Source: Pseudomonas sp. FEN (GTDB lineage Bacteria > Pseudomonadota > Gammaproteobacteria > Pseudomonadales > Pseudomonadaceae). Taken from it: a stretch of 64,000 nt of DNA. Position 1 is the stretch's first letter, and every line of letters begins with the position of its first letter. The position numbers were made by a program, and so were the translations under genes. The stretch lies in NCBI RefSeq assembly GCF_904067045.1, contig NZ_CAJFDC010000016.1:1-64000 (forward strand), given 5' to 3'. Below are positions 41,488 to 50,295 of this stretch, piece after piece. The notes below the pieces were generated by a model that was not told the origin of the DNA, did not search any database, and was given only the letters and a program-made list of their open reading frames with translations.

Positions 41488-42683
41488 GCGCGCAGGCCGA
41501 ACAAAGTGCCAGCCAGTTGCTCCACGAAGCCTTTGTCAGCCTGAGGACACTGGGTAAACGCTCGCTCCTGGCCTTGCTCGGAATTGTCATCGGCAGCTCA
41601 TCGGTAATCGCCCTGATCAATATTGGCCACAACGCGGCACGGGAAGCCTCGGCGATTTTCAAGGACATGGGCACCGATACGCTGGCGGTGCAGTTTCCCG
41701 GCAATGGCGATGCGCGCACGCCGATGCCGGCGACCTTCGATACAGTGTCGTTGAGCAAGGCGTTACCGGGCCTGCTGTACATCGCCCCGCTCACCCTGTC
41801 CAGCGCCACGGTGGTGTTTCACGGCCGAGCCAGCAACGCCAATCTGGTGGGTAGCACCGCACAGCTGATGGGCGCCATGCGCCTGCAACTGAAGGAAGGT
41901 CGCTTCATCTCCGACTTCGATCACAGCGAAACCTATGTCGTGGTCGGGCACAAGATTGCCCTGGCGTTGAGCAAGCCCGGCGATCCGCTGCGCCTGGGCG
42001 AGCGCATTCGCATCAACGATTACCTGTTCCAGGTGATCGGCATCGCCCACAGCCAGCCGCCGGCCATCCTGATTCCGGTACAGGCCGACGATTCACTGTT
42101 TCTGCCCCTTGAAGGCCTGCGGCGGATCATCAGTGCGCCACAGATCAGCAACCTGATCGTGCGGGTTGCCGCCGGCCAGGACACCAATCGGGTCGCCGAG
42201 GCCTTGACCCAGGTCTTGAAACAAAGCCTCGGGAGCCGGGAGGTCGAGGTCCAGGTGCCGCAGCAGATGATCGACGGCATGACCCGGCAAAGCCGCACGT
42301 TTGGTTATCTGCTGATGGCGCTGGGCGCTATCTCCCTGGTCGGAGGCGGTGTCGGGGTGATGAACGTGATGCTGATGAACGTCTCCGAGCGCCGTCGGGA
42401 AATCGGCGTGCGCATGGCGCTGGGCGCGCGGCGCAAGGACATCCGCAACCTGTTTCTGCTGGAGGCGGTCAGCCTGACCGCCGTCGGCGCGATATCGGGT
42501 GCGCTGCTGGGCCTGGCCGCGGCCTACCTCTATGCACGGATGTCCGGCTGGGAATTTTCCCTGGCGCTCCTGTCGCTGCCGCTGGGGGTCGGCAGCACCC
42601 TGCTGGTGGGCCTGTTTTTCGGCCTCTACCCGGCGATTTCGGCATCGCGACTGCAACCGGTGGAGGCCCTGCGCGATGAATAG
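41484..42683 (+). CDS. ABC transporter permease (MacB/FtsX type)
   Basis: A 399-residue permease with an N-terminal helix (about 25-45), a large periplasmic MacB-PCD domain (about 46-265) and three C-terminal membrane helices (about 278-300, 329-350, 358-382). The cytoplasmic motif ERRREIGVRMALGARRKDI is the family signature. It would work with the ATPase, the outer membrane protein and the adaptor that follow, in a tripartite exporter. Its stop overlaps the start of the outer membrane gene by eight bases. Confidence 0.92.
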   Translation: MSAQAEQSASQLLHEAFVSLRTLGKRSLLALLGIVIGSSSVIALINIGHNAAREASAIFKDMGTDTLAVQFPGNGDARTPMPATFDTVSLSKALPGLLYIAPLTLSSATVVFHGRASNANLVGSTAQLMGAMRLQLKEGRFISDFDHSETYVVVGHKIALALSKPGDPLRLGERIRINDYLFQVIGIAHSQPPAILIPVQADDSLFLPLEGLRRIISAPQISNLIVRVAAGQDTNRVAEALTQVLKQSLGSREVEVQVPQQMIDGMTRQSRTFGYLLMALGAISLVGGGVGVMNVMLMNVSERRREIGVRMALGARRKDIRNLFLLEAVSLTAVGAISGALLGLAAAYLYARMSGWEFSLALLSLPLGVGSTLLVGLFFGLYPAISASRLQPVEALRDE

Positions 42684-44166
42684 GCCCGGGCCATGGATGG
42701 CGCTGCTGCTCTGCTGGTTCTGTTACCCCGCACTGGCCGCCAGCGATCTCGTCGGTCGACCGTCAGCCCCCAGCCTGCGTAACAATCCGGCCCGTGGCGT
42801 ACTGCTCAGCCAGCAGAGCACCGAGCTGACCCTGGGGGACGCGGTGTACCTGGGGCTGCGCAACAACCCCGGCATTCGCAGCGCCTACCTGCAACGTATC
42901 GCGCAGAAATTCGACCTGCGGGTTTCCGAAGATGTCTTCAATCCCAAGCTGCTGATCAGCGGCACCTATCAGGCGAACCGGGGGTCCCAGGACAGCTCGC
43001 GCAATGCCAGCCTCTCGCCGACCACCAGCCTGCTCAGCGAGTACGGTACCCGCTTGAGCATGGCCTGGACCCGACAACTGAACAATGCCGACGTCGCCGG
43101 CCGCTATCGCAGCGACGGTCTCGACCTGGCGATTATCCAACCGCTGCTGCGTGGCGCCGGCTGGGAGGTGACCACCGCGCCACTGCGCCTGGCGCGGATC
43201 GCCGAGCAGATCAACCGGCTGAACCTCAAGTCCAACGTCGCGCAGACCATCAGCAACATCATCACCGCCTACCGGGAAATGCTCAGGTCCCAGGAGCAAC
43301 TGACCATTGCCCAGGAGGCCCTCAAGCGCGCCCGGGCCCTGCTGGACGTGAACAAGGCACTGATCGCCGCGGGACGCATGGCCGAGTTCGAAATTGTCCA
43401 GACCGAGGCCGACATCGCCACCCAGGAACTGGGCGTGGAAGAAGCCCGCAACCAGGTCGATATCAATCGCCTGTCGCTGTTGCGCCTGTTGGCCCTCGAC
43501 CTGTCCACGCCGATCCACGCCACCGAAGCCCTGGAGGCCAACCGGGTGACCATCGACAAACAGGATGCCTTTCGCGTGGCTCAGGTCCAGCAGCCGGATT
43601 ACCTCGCGTCCCTGCTGGGTAGCCAGCAGGCCGACCTGAACCTGGTGATCGCCAAGGATCAGAGCCGCTGGGATGTCTCGCTGGTCGCCGGGGCCAATCA
43701 GATTCGCGCTCGCACCGACAATGACAACGGTGACGTAGGCAGCCGCCGCTGGGACAGTTATGCCGGCGTGCAGGTGCAGATCCCCATCGGCGACCTCAGT
43801 ACCCGCCAGGCTGAAGTCCATGCCCGGGTCGATGTGGAAAATCAACAGATCCTCCTCGCCGATGCCCGTCAGGCGCTGGAGCGCAGCGTCAACGACGTAG
43901 TGCGCGACCTGGGCAGCCGTTGGCGGCAATACGAGATTGCCCAGCGCGCCGTCGACCTGTCCCGGCGCAAGCTGGATATCGAGCGGGAAAAGCTCAGCGC
44001 CGGGCGTTCCAGCAACTTCCAGGTCCTGAGCTATGAAGGTGATTTGCGTAACGCCGAAAACGCCCGGCTCAACGCCCTGATTGCCTATTTGAACGCCCAG
44101 ACCCAGTTGGATCTGACCTTGGGCATGACACTGGAGAGCTGGGACATTGCGCTCAATGACTATTGA
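42676..44166 (+). CDS. TolC-family outer membrane protein
   Basis: A 496-residue TolC-like protein. A signal peptide (MNRPGPWMALLLCWFCYPALA) is followed by two long helical repeats characteristic of outer membrane efflux proteins. It has QQSTELTLGDAVYLGLRNNPGI early and SAGRSSNFQVLSYEGDLRNAE late (quoted in part). The start at 42676 sits inside the end of the permease gene; a longer frame from 42499 has no similarity. It gives the exporter a channel through the outer membrane. The order ATPase, permease, channel, adaptor differs from macAB. Confidence 0.9.
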   Translation: MNRPGPWMALLLCWFCYPALAASDLVGRPSAPSLRNNPARGVLLSQQSTELTLGDAVYLGLRNNPGIRSAYLQRIAQKFDLRVSEDVFNPKLLISGTYQANRGSQDSSRNASLSPTTSLLSEYGTRLSMAWTRQLNNADVAGRYRSDGLDLAIIQPLLRGAGWEVTTAPLRLARIAEQINRLNLKSNVAQTISNIITAYREMLRSQEQLTIAQEALKRARALLDVNKALIAAGRMAEFEIVQTEADIATQELGVEEARNQVDINRLSLLRLLALDLSTPIHATEALEANRVTIDKQDAFRVAQVQQPDYLASLLGSQQADLNLVIAKDQSRWDVSLVAGANQIRARTDNDNGDVGSRRWDSYAGVQVQIPIGDLSTRQAEVHARVDVENQQILLADARQALERSVNDVVRDLGSRWRQYEIAQRAVDLSRRKLDIEREKLSAGRSSNFQVLSYEGDLRNAENARLNALIAYLNAQTQLDLTLGMTLESWDIALNDY

Positions 44167-45430
44167 CAGAACAACCCGCAAACGCTGGTTGCAAGGCTCC
44201 GCGCTGGTCCTGGTGGTCATGGCCGGCGTGGCGCTGATCGGCTATCGCGCGCCCGCCGCCGATCAGCCGAAAAGCGGCCAGTGGATACCCGTGCAGGCCG
44301 CGCCGCTGGTTCACCAGATCGGCCTGGTGGGCAAGATCGAACCGCAGAAGACCATAACCCTGACCGCGCCCTTCGACGGCAATGTTCGCGCCGTGCTGGT
44401 GGAACAGGGACAACGGGTCGAGTCCGGGCAGACACTCTTGCAGATGGACCCGGCATTGCTGGAAATCCAGCTGCGTGATGCCTTGTCCGCCCAGCTCAAG
44501 GCCCGCCGTGCCGTCCAGGAATTACAGGACTGGAACAACAGCCAGCAGGTGGCTCGCAGCCGGCGCTCGCTCAGGGCTGCGCAAATGTCCGTGAGCAACA
44601 ACGAGCGCAAGCTGCGCGAAAGCCAGGTTCTGTTCCAGCGCGGCATCATCGCCCGCAACGAACTGGACGATCTGCAGCAGCAACTGCAAAGCCAGCGCCT
44701 GGACCTGGTGGCGGCCCAGGGCGACCTGCAACAGGCACTGGACCAGGGCAAGGGCGAATATCGTCAGATCGCCGACATGGAACTGACCAACGCCACGGTG
44801 AAGTACGAAGCCTTGCGCAGCCTGCTCGAGGGCAAGAATCTGCTGGCGCCGTTTGCCGGTATTGTCGTGCCGGCCCCCGGGGCGAACAACGCGCAAGGCT
44901 CGACGAGCAACAACTCCGGGCCGGTCCAGAGCGGTAGTCGGGTCAGCCAGGGACAGGTGCTATTCGGCCTGGCCAATATCGAACAACTGAAAATCGTCAG
45001 CAAGGTCTCGGAACTGGACATCAACCAACTGCATCAAGGCCAGAGCGTCGAGATACTGGGTGACGGTTTCGACGGCGTGCGGCTCGACGGCGCCGTCGAC
45101 ATTGTCAGCAGCCTGGCGCTGCCCGGCGATGCGCCCGGTGGTAGCGCGCAGTTCCCGGTCACGCTCTCGGTACCGAAGCTGAGCAAGGAGCAGTTGCAGC
45201 GGGTCCGACTGGGCATGAGCGCGCGGCTGACCATCATCACATACCGCAACGAGCGGGCGATCGTGCTGCCACCCGCGGCAATCCAGCATGTCGATAACGG
45301 CCTGGCGGTGGACTACCGCGAGGCGCCGGACCAGCCGGCCAGGCGCGTGGCGGTGACGACCGGCCAGGCGACCGCGGAGGGTGTCGAGGTATTCGGTTTG
45401 CAACCGGGGTTTGTGCGCCTGCTGGAGTGA
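44156..45430 (+). CDS. HlyD-family periplasmic adaptor
   Basis: A 424-residue membrane fusion protein. An N-terminal helix (about 14-32) is followed by a lipoyl/barrel-sandwich part (VGKIEPQKTITLTAPFDGNV, VLVEQGQRVESGQTLLQMD) and a long coiled coil (about 98-220). The other half of the sandwich and a beta-barrel come last, with MSARLTIITYRNERAIVLP. It joins the permease to the TolC protein. It overlaps the TolC gene by 11 bases. The cargo is not shown by neighbours: no toxin or synthase gene is next to it. Confidence 0.92.
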   Translation: MTIDRTTRKRWLQGSALVLVVMAGVALIGYRAPAADQPKSGQWIPVQAAPLVHQIGLVGKIEPQKTITLTAPFDGNVRAVLVEQGQRVESGQTLLQMDPALLEIQLRDALSAQLKARRAVQELQDWNNSQQVARSRRSLRAAQMSVSNNERKLRESQVLFQRGIIARNELDDLQQQLQSQRLDLVAAQGDLQQALDQGKGEYRQIADMELTNATVKYEALRSLLEGKNLLAPFAGIVVPAPGANNAQGSTSNNSGPVQSGSRVSQGQVLFGLANIEQLKIVSKVSELDINQLHQGQSVEILGDGFDGVRLDGAVDIVSSLALPGDAPGGSAQFPVTLSVPKLSKEQLQRVRLGMSARLTIITYRNERAIVLPPAAIQHVDNGLAVDYREAPDQPARRVAVTTGQATAEGVEVFGLQPGFVRLLE

Positions 45431-45690
45431 CGCGGTGCTGGCGGTTGCCGATTCTCCAGGGGTATTGAAACGTCCTGCTTCTGGTGATGGGCTTTCTCTT
45501 GAAAACGATGTTGATTACCTACAAGCAAACTGGGCTCTTGGAAAGCTCCTACATATATATCCGTAAATATGACGGCTATTAAAATCCGCTCATAACTAGT
45601 ACCTGGCCCAGTCTGCTTTAGACTAAACGAGTCGAGCTTTTTACCCTGTGTTCTCCTTGCGCAGTGCACACATTCTGTAGAGAACCCGTC
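45431..45690. other. Intergenic region after the exporter operon
   Basis: The sequence becomes AT-richer. No clear terminator hairpin is seen after the adaptor gene. It may contain a promoter for the small gene at 45691, but no strong -35/-10 pair stands out. Confidence 0.35.
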
Positions 45691-45942
45691 ATGTCCAATC
45701 ATGAATCCGCCCCGCTCCCGCCTTCAGCCATCGAGGCGGACATTCCGGGCACGTTCGAACCAAGCCCTTGCGACTGCACCGCCGCGAACTCGGCGCTACC
45801 CTTGAACAAACTGATGGCACTGCGCGATGCACTCGTCGCACTCAAAGGCCCGTTGTCCGACGAGCCTGGCTTTCGTCGGGTGATCGAAAGCGTGCTGCTC
45901 AACAATGAAGTCCACGAACGGGTGCTGGGCAAGCGAACGTGA
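45691..45942 (+). CDS. Small hypothetical protein with a CDC motif
   Basis: The 83-residue protein has a flexible, Pro- and Glu-rich N-terminal third, a CDC motif at about residue 27-29, and a helical C-terminal half (LNKLMALRDALVALKG, then FRRVIESVLLNNEVHERVL). No signal peptide or membrane segment. GAGA nine bases before the ATG is a weak ribosome binding site. I do not recognise it. It lies in the same direction as the ABC exporter, 260 bases after it. Confidence 0.5.
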   Translation: MSNHESAPLPPSAIEADIPGTFEPSPCDCTAANSALPLNKLMALRDALVALKGPLSDEPGFRRVIESVLLNNEVHERVLGKRT

Positions 45943-45980
45943 GAAGCCACGAGCGTGCCCCCTCCGGCCCACGGTTAGCG

Positions 45981-46138
45981 CTACAACGGCGCTTTGAGAT
46001 CTACCCCCAGGGCCTGGGCGAAAGCCTTGACCAACGGGCTGCGCGTCGTGTTGTGGCGCAGGATCAGGTTGAATGGCGTGCGATAGCTGACCCGCTCCGG
46101 CATCAAGGCTCGCAATAAGCCTTTGGCCACCAACGGGG
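45981..46138 (-). pseudogene. C-terminal remnant of a LysR-type regulator
   Basis: Reading the minus strand towards the stop TAG at 45981-45983 gives ...PLVAKGLLRALMPERV, then SYRTPFNLILRHNTTRSPLV, then KAFAQALGVDLKAPL. This is the end of a LysR effector-binding domain. The helix-turn-helix and most of the domain are missing. The fragment stops where a deacetylase remnant begins, so one deletion removed the front of both genes. Not functional. Confidence 0.7.
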
Positions 46139-46381
46139 CAGCATTTGGATCGTACCGCCAGCTACGAGTTGACCCTGGACAATTGGTGTCGCGAATTCGA
46201 TGGCGCCGTCGATGAAGGACTGTGCCTGACCAGCCTGTTTCACCCCAAAATCACCGGCAAGCCGGGGCGTATCCTGCTGCTGGAGCGACTGTTCGAACAT
46301 ATGCGCGAGCGCGATGACGTCTGGTTTGCCACCTGCCGCGATGTCGCCCATTGGTGGCTGAAGGAGCATCATCATGGCTGA
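46139..46381 (+). pseudogene. C-terminal remnant of a polysaccharide deacetylase
   Basis: About 78 residues match the end of the next deacetylase: LTSLFHPKITGKPGRILLLERL and RDDVWFATCRDVAHWW here resemble LRLHPEVIATPGRIGVLREL and HDDVWIATGAEVAQWW there (compare in parts). The catalytic front half is absent, and no start with a ribosome binding site exists. It overlaps the start of the intact deacetylase by eight bases, so the two were once a tandem pair in one operon. Confidence 0.7.
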
Positions 46382-47279
46382 GTTCCAGCGTCCCGCATTC
46401 CATAGCCCATGGCCTGCGCCTTATCGCTGCGCGGTGGTTATTACCATTGATTACAATGATATACATGGCATTCTTACCCAAGCGCCTGAGGTCGCCGGGC
46501 GCGACAAGAGCCTGTCGGTCTGGCGCTATGGCAGCCAGCGCGGGGTCGAACGCCTGCTCGGCCTGTTCGACGAGTTGCGGGTCCGCGGCAGTTGGTGCAT
46601 CCCGGGTATCGTCGCCGAGGAACAGCCGGCGCATATCCGGGCGATCCAGGCCGGCGGACATGAAATCGCCTGTGCCGGCTACCGCCACCAGAACTACGAC
46701 AACCTGACCCTTGATGAACAGAAAGCCGCGCTCAAACAAGGTTGCCAGGCGCTGGCCGCACTGACGGGCGAGCGGCCGAAGGGATTTCGGATTCCGGCCG
46801 GCAACTGGTTGCCAGGGTTCACCGAGGCGCTGCACAACGAGGGCATCCTCTGGTCGTCCTCCTGGCGTGGCGACGACCTGCCCTTCGCTCATCCGACGGC
46901 GCCACAGGTGATCGAGCTGCCGTTGCACTATGAGTTGGAGGACGAGCCCTACTTCGCCTTCAACCTCAGCCCGGCGGTGCCACCGGCACAATCGCGGATC
47001 GCTTCCTACAGCCATACCCTGGGCAACTTGCAGATGGACTTTGCCGGCTTTCACCGGTTCGGGCTGTGCTATGTCCTGCGTCTGCACCCGGAAGTCATCG
47101 CCACCCCGGGTCGCATCGGCGTACTGCGGGAGTTGCTCAAGGGGATCCAGCAACATGACGACGTGTGGATTGCCACGGGCGCCGAAGTGGCCCAGTGGTG
47201 GGACGATCAGGGTCGCGCCATGACGGCGGAGCATCCGGCGGCGGTCTATGAGCGCCACTACCGCAAGTGCCTTCCGTGA
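46374..47279 (+). CDS. Polysaccharide deacetylase family protein
   Basis: A 301-residue NodB-like deacetylase in the HpPgdA/PuuE type group. The metal-ligand segment is TIDYNDIHG, the next is GHEIACAGYRHQNY with the two His, and RIPAGNWLP and LRLHPE follow. No signal peptide, so it may act on a small cytoplasmic amide (allantoinase-like) and not on cell wall. It overlaps the broken deacetylase upstream. The promoter lost with the deletion may leave it poorly expressed. Substrate unknown. Confidence 0.8.
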   Translation: MAEFQRPAFHSPWPAPYRCAVVITIDYNDIHGILTQAPEVAGRDKSLSVWRYGSQRGVERLLGLFDELRVRGSWCIPGIVAEEQPAHIRAIQAGGHEIACAGYRHQNYDNLTLDEQKAALKQGCQALAALTGERPKGFRIPAGNWLPGFTEALHNEGILWSSSWRGDDLPFAHPTAPQVIELPLHYELEDEPYFAFNLSPAVPPAQSRIASYSHTLGNLQMDFAGFHRFGLCYVLRLHPEVIATPGRIGVLRELLKGIQQHDDVWIATGAEVAQWWDDQGRAMTAEHPAAVYERHYRKCLP

Positions 47280-47302
47280 TGTTGCAGTGGTCTTACCGGC
47301 CT

Positions 47303-47393
47303 CTTCGCGGGCAAGCCCTGCTCCTACAGTACGTAGTCGTTCACTGATTTTGTGTACGACACGAACCTGTAGGAGCAGGGCTTGCCCGCGAAG
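47303..47393. repeat. REPIN with perfect 27-bp arms
   Basis: The left arm begins CTTCGCGGGCAAGCCCTG and the right arm ends CAGGGCTTGCCCGCGAAG; the full 27-base arms are exact inverted copies, with 37 bases between them. This differs in sequence from the REPIN at 28645, so two REP classes are present. It lies between the deacetylase and the MFS gene. Confidence 0.9.
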
Positions 47394-47444
47394 CTTTTAG
47401 CGGTCTGACAGAGACGTTTCTAAAACAAGGATATAAGCACCACC

Positions 47445-48632
47445 GTGGCCACCTACTCCCTCGTTATCCGCCGGCTGATGATCTGCTCCGTGACCATCGT
47501 CGTCAGCCGCGCTATCACCAGCCCGCTGCTGACGCTGTTTCTCAGCAAGAAGCTCGGGCTGAATCAGCAGGACGTCGGCTTGCTACTGGGGATCGCGGTG
47601 TTTATCGCCACCCTGCTCTCGCTGTATGGCGGCTACATCATCGATCGCCTGGAAAAACGCCGCCTGATGATCCTGGCGATGCTCTCCAGCGCCATCGGTT
47701 TCACCCTGCTGACGTTCGCCCATGACCTGTACCTGACCACCCTGACCCTGGTGATCACCGAAACCGCGTCGGCGCTGTTTCTCATCGGTTCCAAAGCCAT
47801 CATCAGCGAGAACCTGCCCATCGACCAGCGGGCCAGGGTTTTCTCCTTGCGCTACACCCTGACCAACCTCGGTTACGCCACCGGCCCGATGCTCGGCGTG
47901 GTGATCGCCGGGGTGCAACCCCAGGCGCCCTTCCTGATCGCCTCCGGCATCGCCTTTTGCAGCGTGTTCCTGATGCTCGGTATCGCGCCGAGCGGCCAGG
48001 TGCTGTTCGGCAAGCCGCAAAGTTTCATCAAAACCCTGGCGACGTTGCGCAACGATCGGAGCCTGATCCTGTTCACCTGTGGCAGCTTGCTCAGTACCAT
48101 TGTCCATGGCCGCTACACCTTGTATCTGTCGCAATACCTGCTGGTGACCCACAGCAACCAGGACGCGCTGACCACGTTGTCAGCGATCCTGGCCTGCAAC
48201 GCCATCAGCGTGATCCTGCTGCAATACCAGATCGGCCGTTTTCTCAAGCGCGAGCAGTTGCGCTACTGGATCGCCATCGGCACCAGCCTGTTCATCGTCG
48301 GGCTGATCGGCTTCAGTTTTGCGCAAAACCTGCTGACCTGGTGCGCGTCGATGTTCATCTTCACCCTCGGGGAGATGATCATTTACCCGTCCGAATACCT
48401 GTTCGTCGACACCATCGCCCCGGAGGCGCTGCGCGGCAGTTATCTGGGGGCGCAGAACCTCGCGGCCCTGGGCGGTGCGTTGAGTCCGGTGATCTGCGGT
48501 TACCTGCTGATCCATACGGCGCCGGAGACGATGTTCTATGCCTTGAGCGGCCTCACCGCGCTTGGCGGCAGCCTGTGTTTTCTGGCCGGCCGCAGGGTGC
48601 CTTCGTTGCAGAAACAGGGGGGCTTCGGGTAG
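47445..48632 (+). CDS. MFS transporter (MdtH-like)
   Basis: A 395-residue major facilitator with 12 predicted helices. The motif A loop is GGYIIDRLEKRRLM after helix 2, and SLRYTLTNLGYATGPMLG resembles the drug-antiporter motif C region. It is probably an inner membrane multidrug or metabolite exporter; substrate unknown. GTG 47445 is used; AAGGA lies about twelve bases upstream, rather far, so a slightly later start is possible. Confidence 0.87.
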   Translation: MATYSLVIRRLMICSVTIVVSRAITSPLLTLFLSKKLGLNQQDVGLLLGIAVFIATLLSLYGGYIIDRLEKRRLMILAMLSSAIGFTLLTFAHDLYLTTLTLVITETASALFLIGSKAIISENLPIDQRARVFSLRYTLTNLGYATGPMLGVVIAGVQPQAPFLIASGIAFCSVFLMLGIAPSGQVLFGKPQSFIKTLATLRNDRSLILFTCGSLLSTIVHGRYTLYLSQYLLVTHSNQDALTTLSAILACNAISVILLQYQIGRFLKREQLRYWIAIGTSLFIVGLIGFSFAQNLLTWCASMFIFTLGEMIIYPSEYLFVDTIAPEALRGSYLGAQNLAALGGALSPVICGYLLIHTAPETMFYALSGLTALGGSLCFLAGRRVPSLQKQGGFG

Positions 48633-48656
48633 GTTTTCTGGTGGTCTTGAGGGCCT

Positions 48657-48764
48657 CTTCGCGGCGGTGCGGCGGTCCGACAAGCACCGCTCCCACAGGC
48701 TCCAGGGTAGCCACAAAGCTGCGGAACGCCCCGGGTACTGTGGGAGCGGTGCTTGCCCGCGAAG
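48657..48764. repeat. REPIN with a 16-base insertion in one arm
   Basis: The right arm ends TGTGGGAGCGGTGCTTGC-CCGCGAAG. The left arm starts CTTCGCGG and continues AAGCACCGCTCCCACA, but has about 16 extra bases between. The unit separates the convergent MFS and opmB genes and may end both transcripts. Confidence 0.8.
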
Positions 48765-48804
48765 GCGTCGGTGAGCCCAACATCAAAGCCAAGCCAAATA
48801 CCGA

Positions 48805-50295
48805 TCAGCGCTTGGCACTCATATCGGTATTGCCATCCCAACCGCCGCCCAGTGCCGCGATCAACTGGACACTGGCGATCAGCCGGCTCTGCAACAGGCT
48901 CAACACGCTACGCTCGTTGGTCAGTGCCGTGGTCTGCACCGTGACCACGTCCAGGTAGGTGATCAGACCGGCCTTGTATTGGTTTTCGGTCAGACGCAGG
49001 GACTCGCGAGCCGATTCCAGCGCCTGGGCACGCACCGCCGCCTCGTCTTCCATGACCTTGAGCTGGACCATGTAGTTTTCCACCTCGCGGAAACCATCCA
49101 GCACCGTCTGGCGATACTTGGCCACCGTCTGGTCGTACACCGCCTCGGTGCGCTCCACTTCCGCCGAACGCTGGCCGCCGTCGAACAAGGTGGTCGCCAG
49201 CTTGGGACCCACCGACCAGAAACGGTTCGGCAAGCTGATCCAGTTGGCATAGGTGCTGCTGCTGTAACCGCCCGACAGGCTCAAGGTCAGGTCCGGATAA
49301 TAAGCCGCCTTCGCCACGCCAATATTGGCGTTGGCGCTGATCACCGAGCGCTCCGCCGAGGCAATGTCCGGACGCCGCTCCAGCAGTTGCGAGGGCACGC
49401 CCAACGGAATCGACGGCAAGGCCGGAACGCTGGTGGTGGCCGCCAGTTGGAATTGCGCCGGGGCCTGGCCGGTCAATACGGCAATGGCGTTTTCGTACTG
49501 GGCCCGTTGCCAGATCAGGTCGATCAGGTCGCCCTGGGCGCTCTTGAGCTGGGTCTGCGCCTGGGCGATCGCCGACTTGCCGGAAACGCCGAAACGGTAC
49601 TGGCTTTCGGTATTCTTGAGCGAGCGCTCATAGGTCTGCACCGTTGACTCAAGCAGGCGCTTCTGTTCATCGATCACCCGTAGTTGCAGATAGTTCTGCA
49701 CCAGGCTCGACTGCTGGCTCAAGCGCATGGCCGCAAGGTCGGCAAAGCTGGCCTGGGCGCTGGCATCCTTGGCCTCCAGGTCGCGGCGCAGCTTGCCCCA
49801 GATATCCGCTTCCCAGCTCACGCCCAGTTGAGCGTTATAGGTATCTTGAATCCCGCTGGACGACCGGCTCAGGCTTGAGCTGCTACTGCCAGTCCCCTGG
49901 CTGGAACGGGTTTTTCCGGTGCTCAGGTCGACACTCGGGAAAAACGCCCCGCGAGAGCTCTTGACCAGGGCCTGGGCCTGACGGTACTGGGCTTCGGACT
50001 GCGCCACCGTCTGGTTGGCACTGTTGAGCTTTTCCACCAGCGCATTGAGCGTCGGATCGCCGTACAGCTCCCACCAGGCGCCGCGGGCCAGCGAGTCACT
50101 GGGTTGGGCCTGACGCCAGCCGGGTGCTTCCTTGTATTGTGCCGGCGCGGCGGCCTCCGGGCGCTTATAGTCCGGGCCCACGGCGCAGGCACTGAGCATC
50201 AGCCCGCACAGGGTCAGGCTCAGCAGGCGTGAGCCACGGGCGGTCTCCAGGCGTTGGGCGGCCAGTGGCCCTTTGCATTGCAATCGGTCAGTCAT
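48805..50295 (-). CDS. opmB: OpmB-like outer membrane channel of the Mux RND pump
   Basis: A 496-residue OprM/NodT-family lipoprotein. The signal ends in lipobox LSAC, followed by AVGPDYKRP, typical of this family. Two helical repeats follow (QAQALVKSSRGAFFP and RLSQQSSLVQNYLQLRVIDEQ). It completes MuxABC as the outer membrane channel. It overlaps muxC by four bases (ATGA), and the order A-B-C-opmB is that of P. aeruginosa. Confidence 0.9.
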   Translation of the reverse strand: MTDRLQCKGPLAAQRLETARGSRLLSLTLCGLMLSACAVGPDYKRPEAAAPAQYKEAPGWRQAQPSDSLARGAWWELYGDPTLNALVEKLNSANQTVAQSEAQYRQAQALVKSSRGAFFPSVDLSTGKTRSSQGTGSSSSSLSRSSSGIQDTYNAQLGVSWEADIWGKLRRDLEAKDASAQASFADLAAMRLSQQSSLVQNYLQLRVIDEQKRLLESTVQTYERSLKNTESQYRFGVSGKSAIAQAQTQLKSAQGDLIDLIWQRAQYENAIAVLTGQAPAQFQLAATTSVPALPSIPLGVPSQLLERRPDIASAERSVISANANIGVAKAAYYPDLTLSLSGGYSSSTYANWISLPNRFWSVGPKLATTLFDGGQRSAEVERTEAVYDQTVAKYRQTVLDGFREVENYMVQLKVMEDEAAVRAQALESARESLRLTENQYKAGLITYLDVVTVQTTALTNERSVLSLLQSRLIASVQLIAALGGGWDGNTDMSAKR

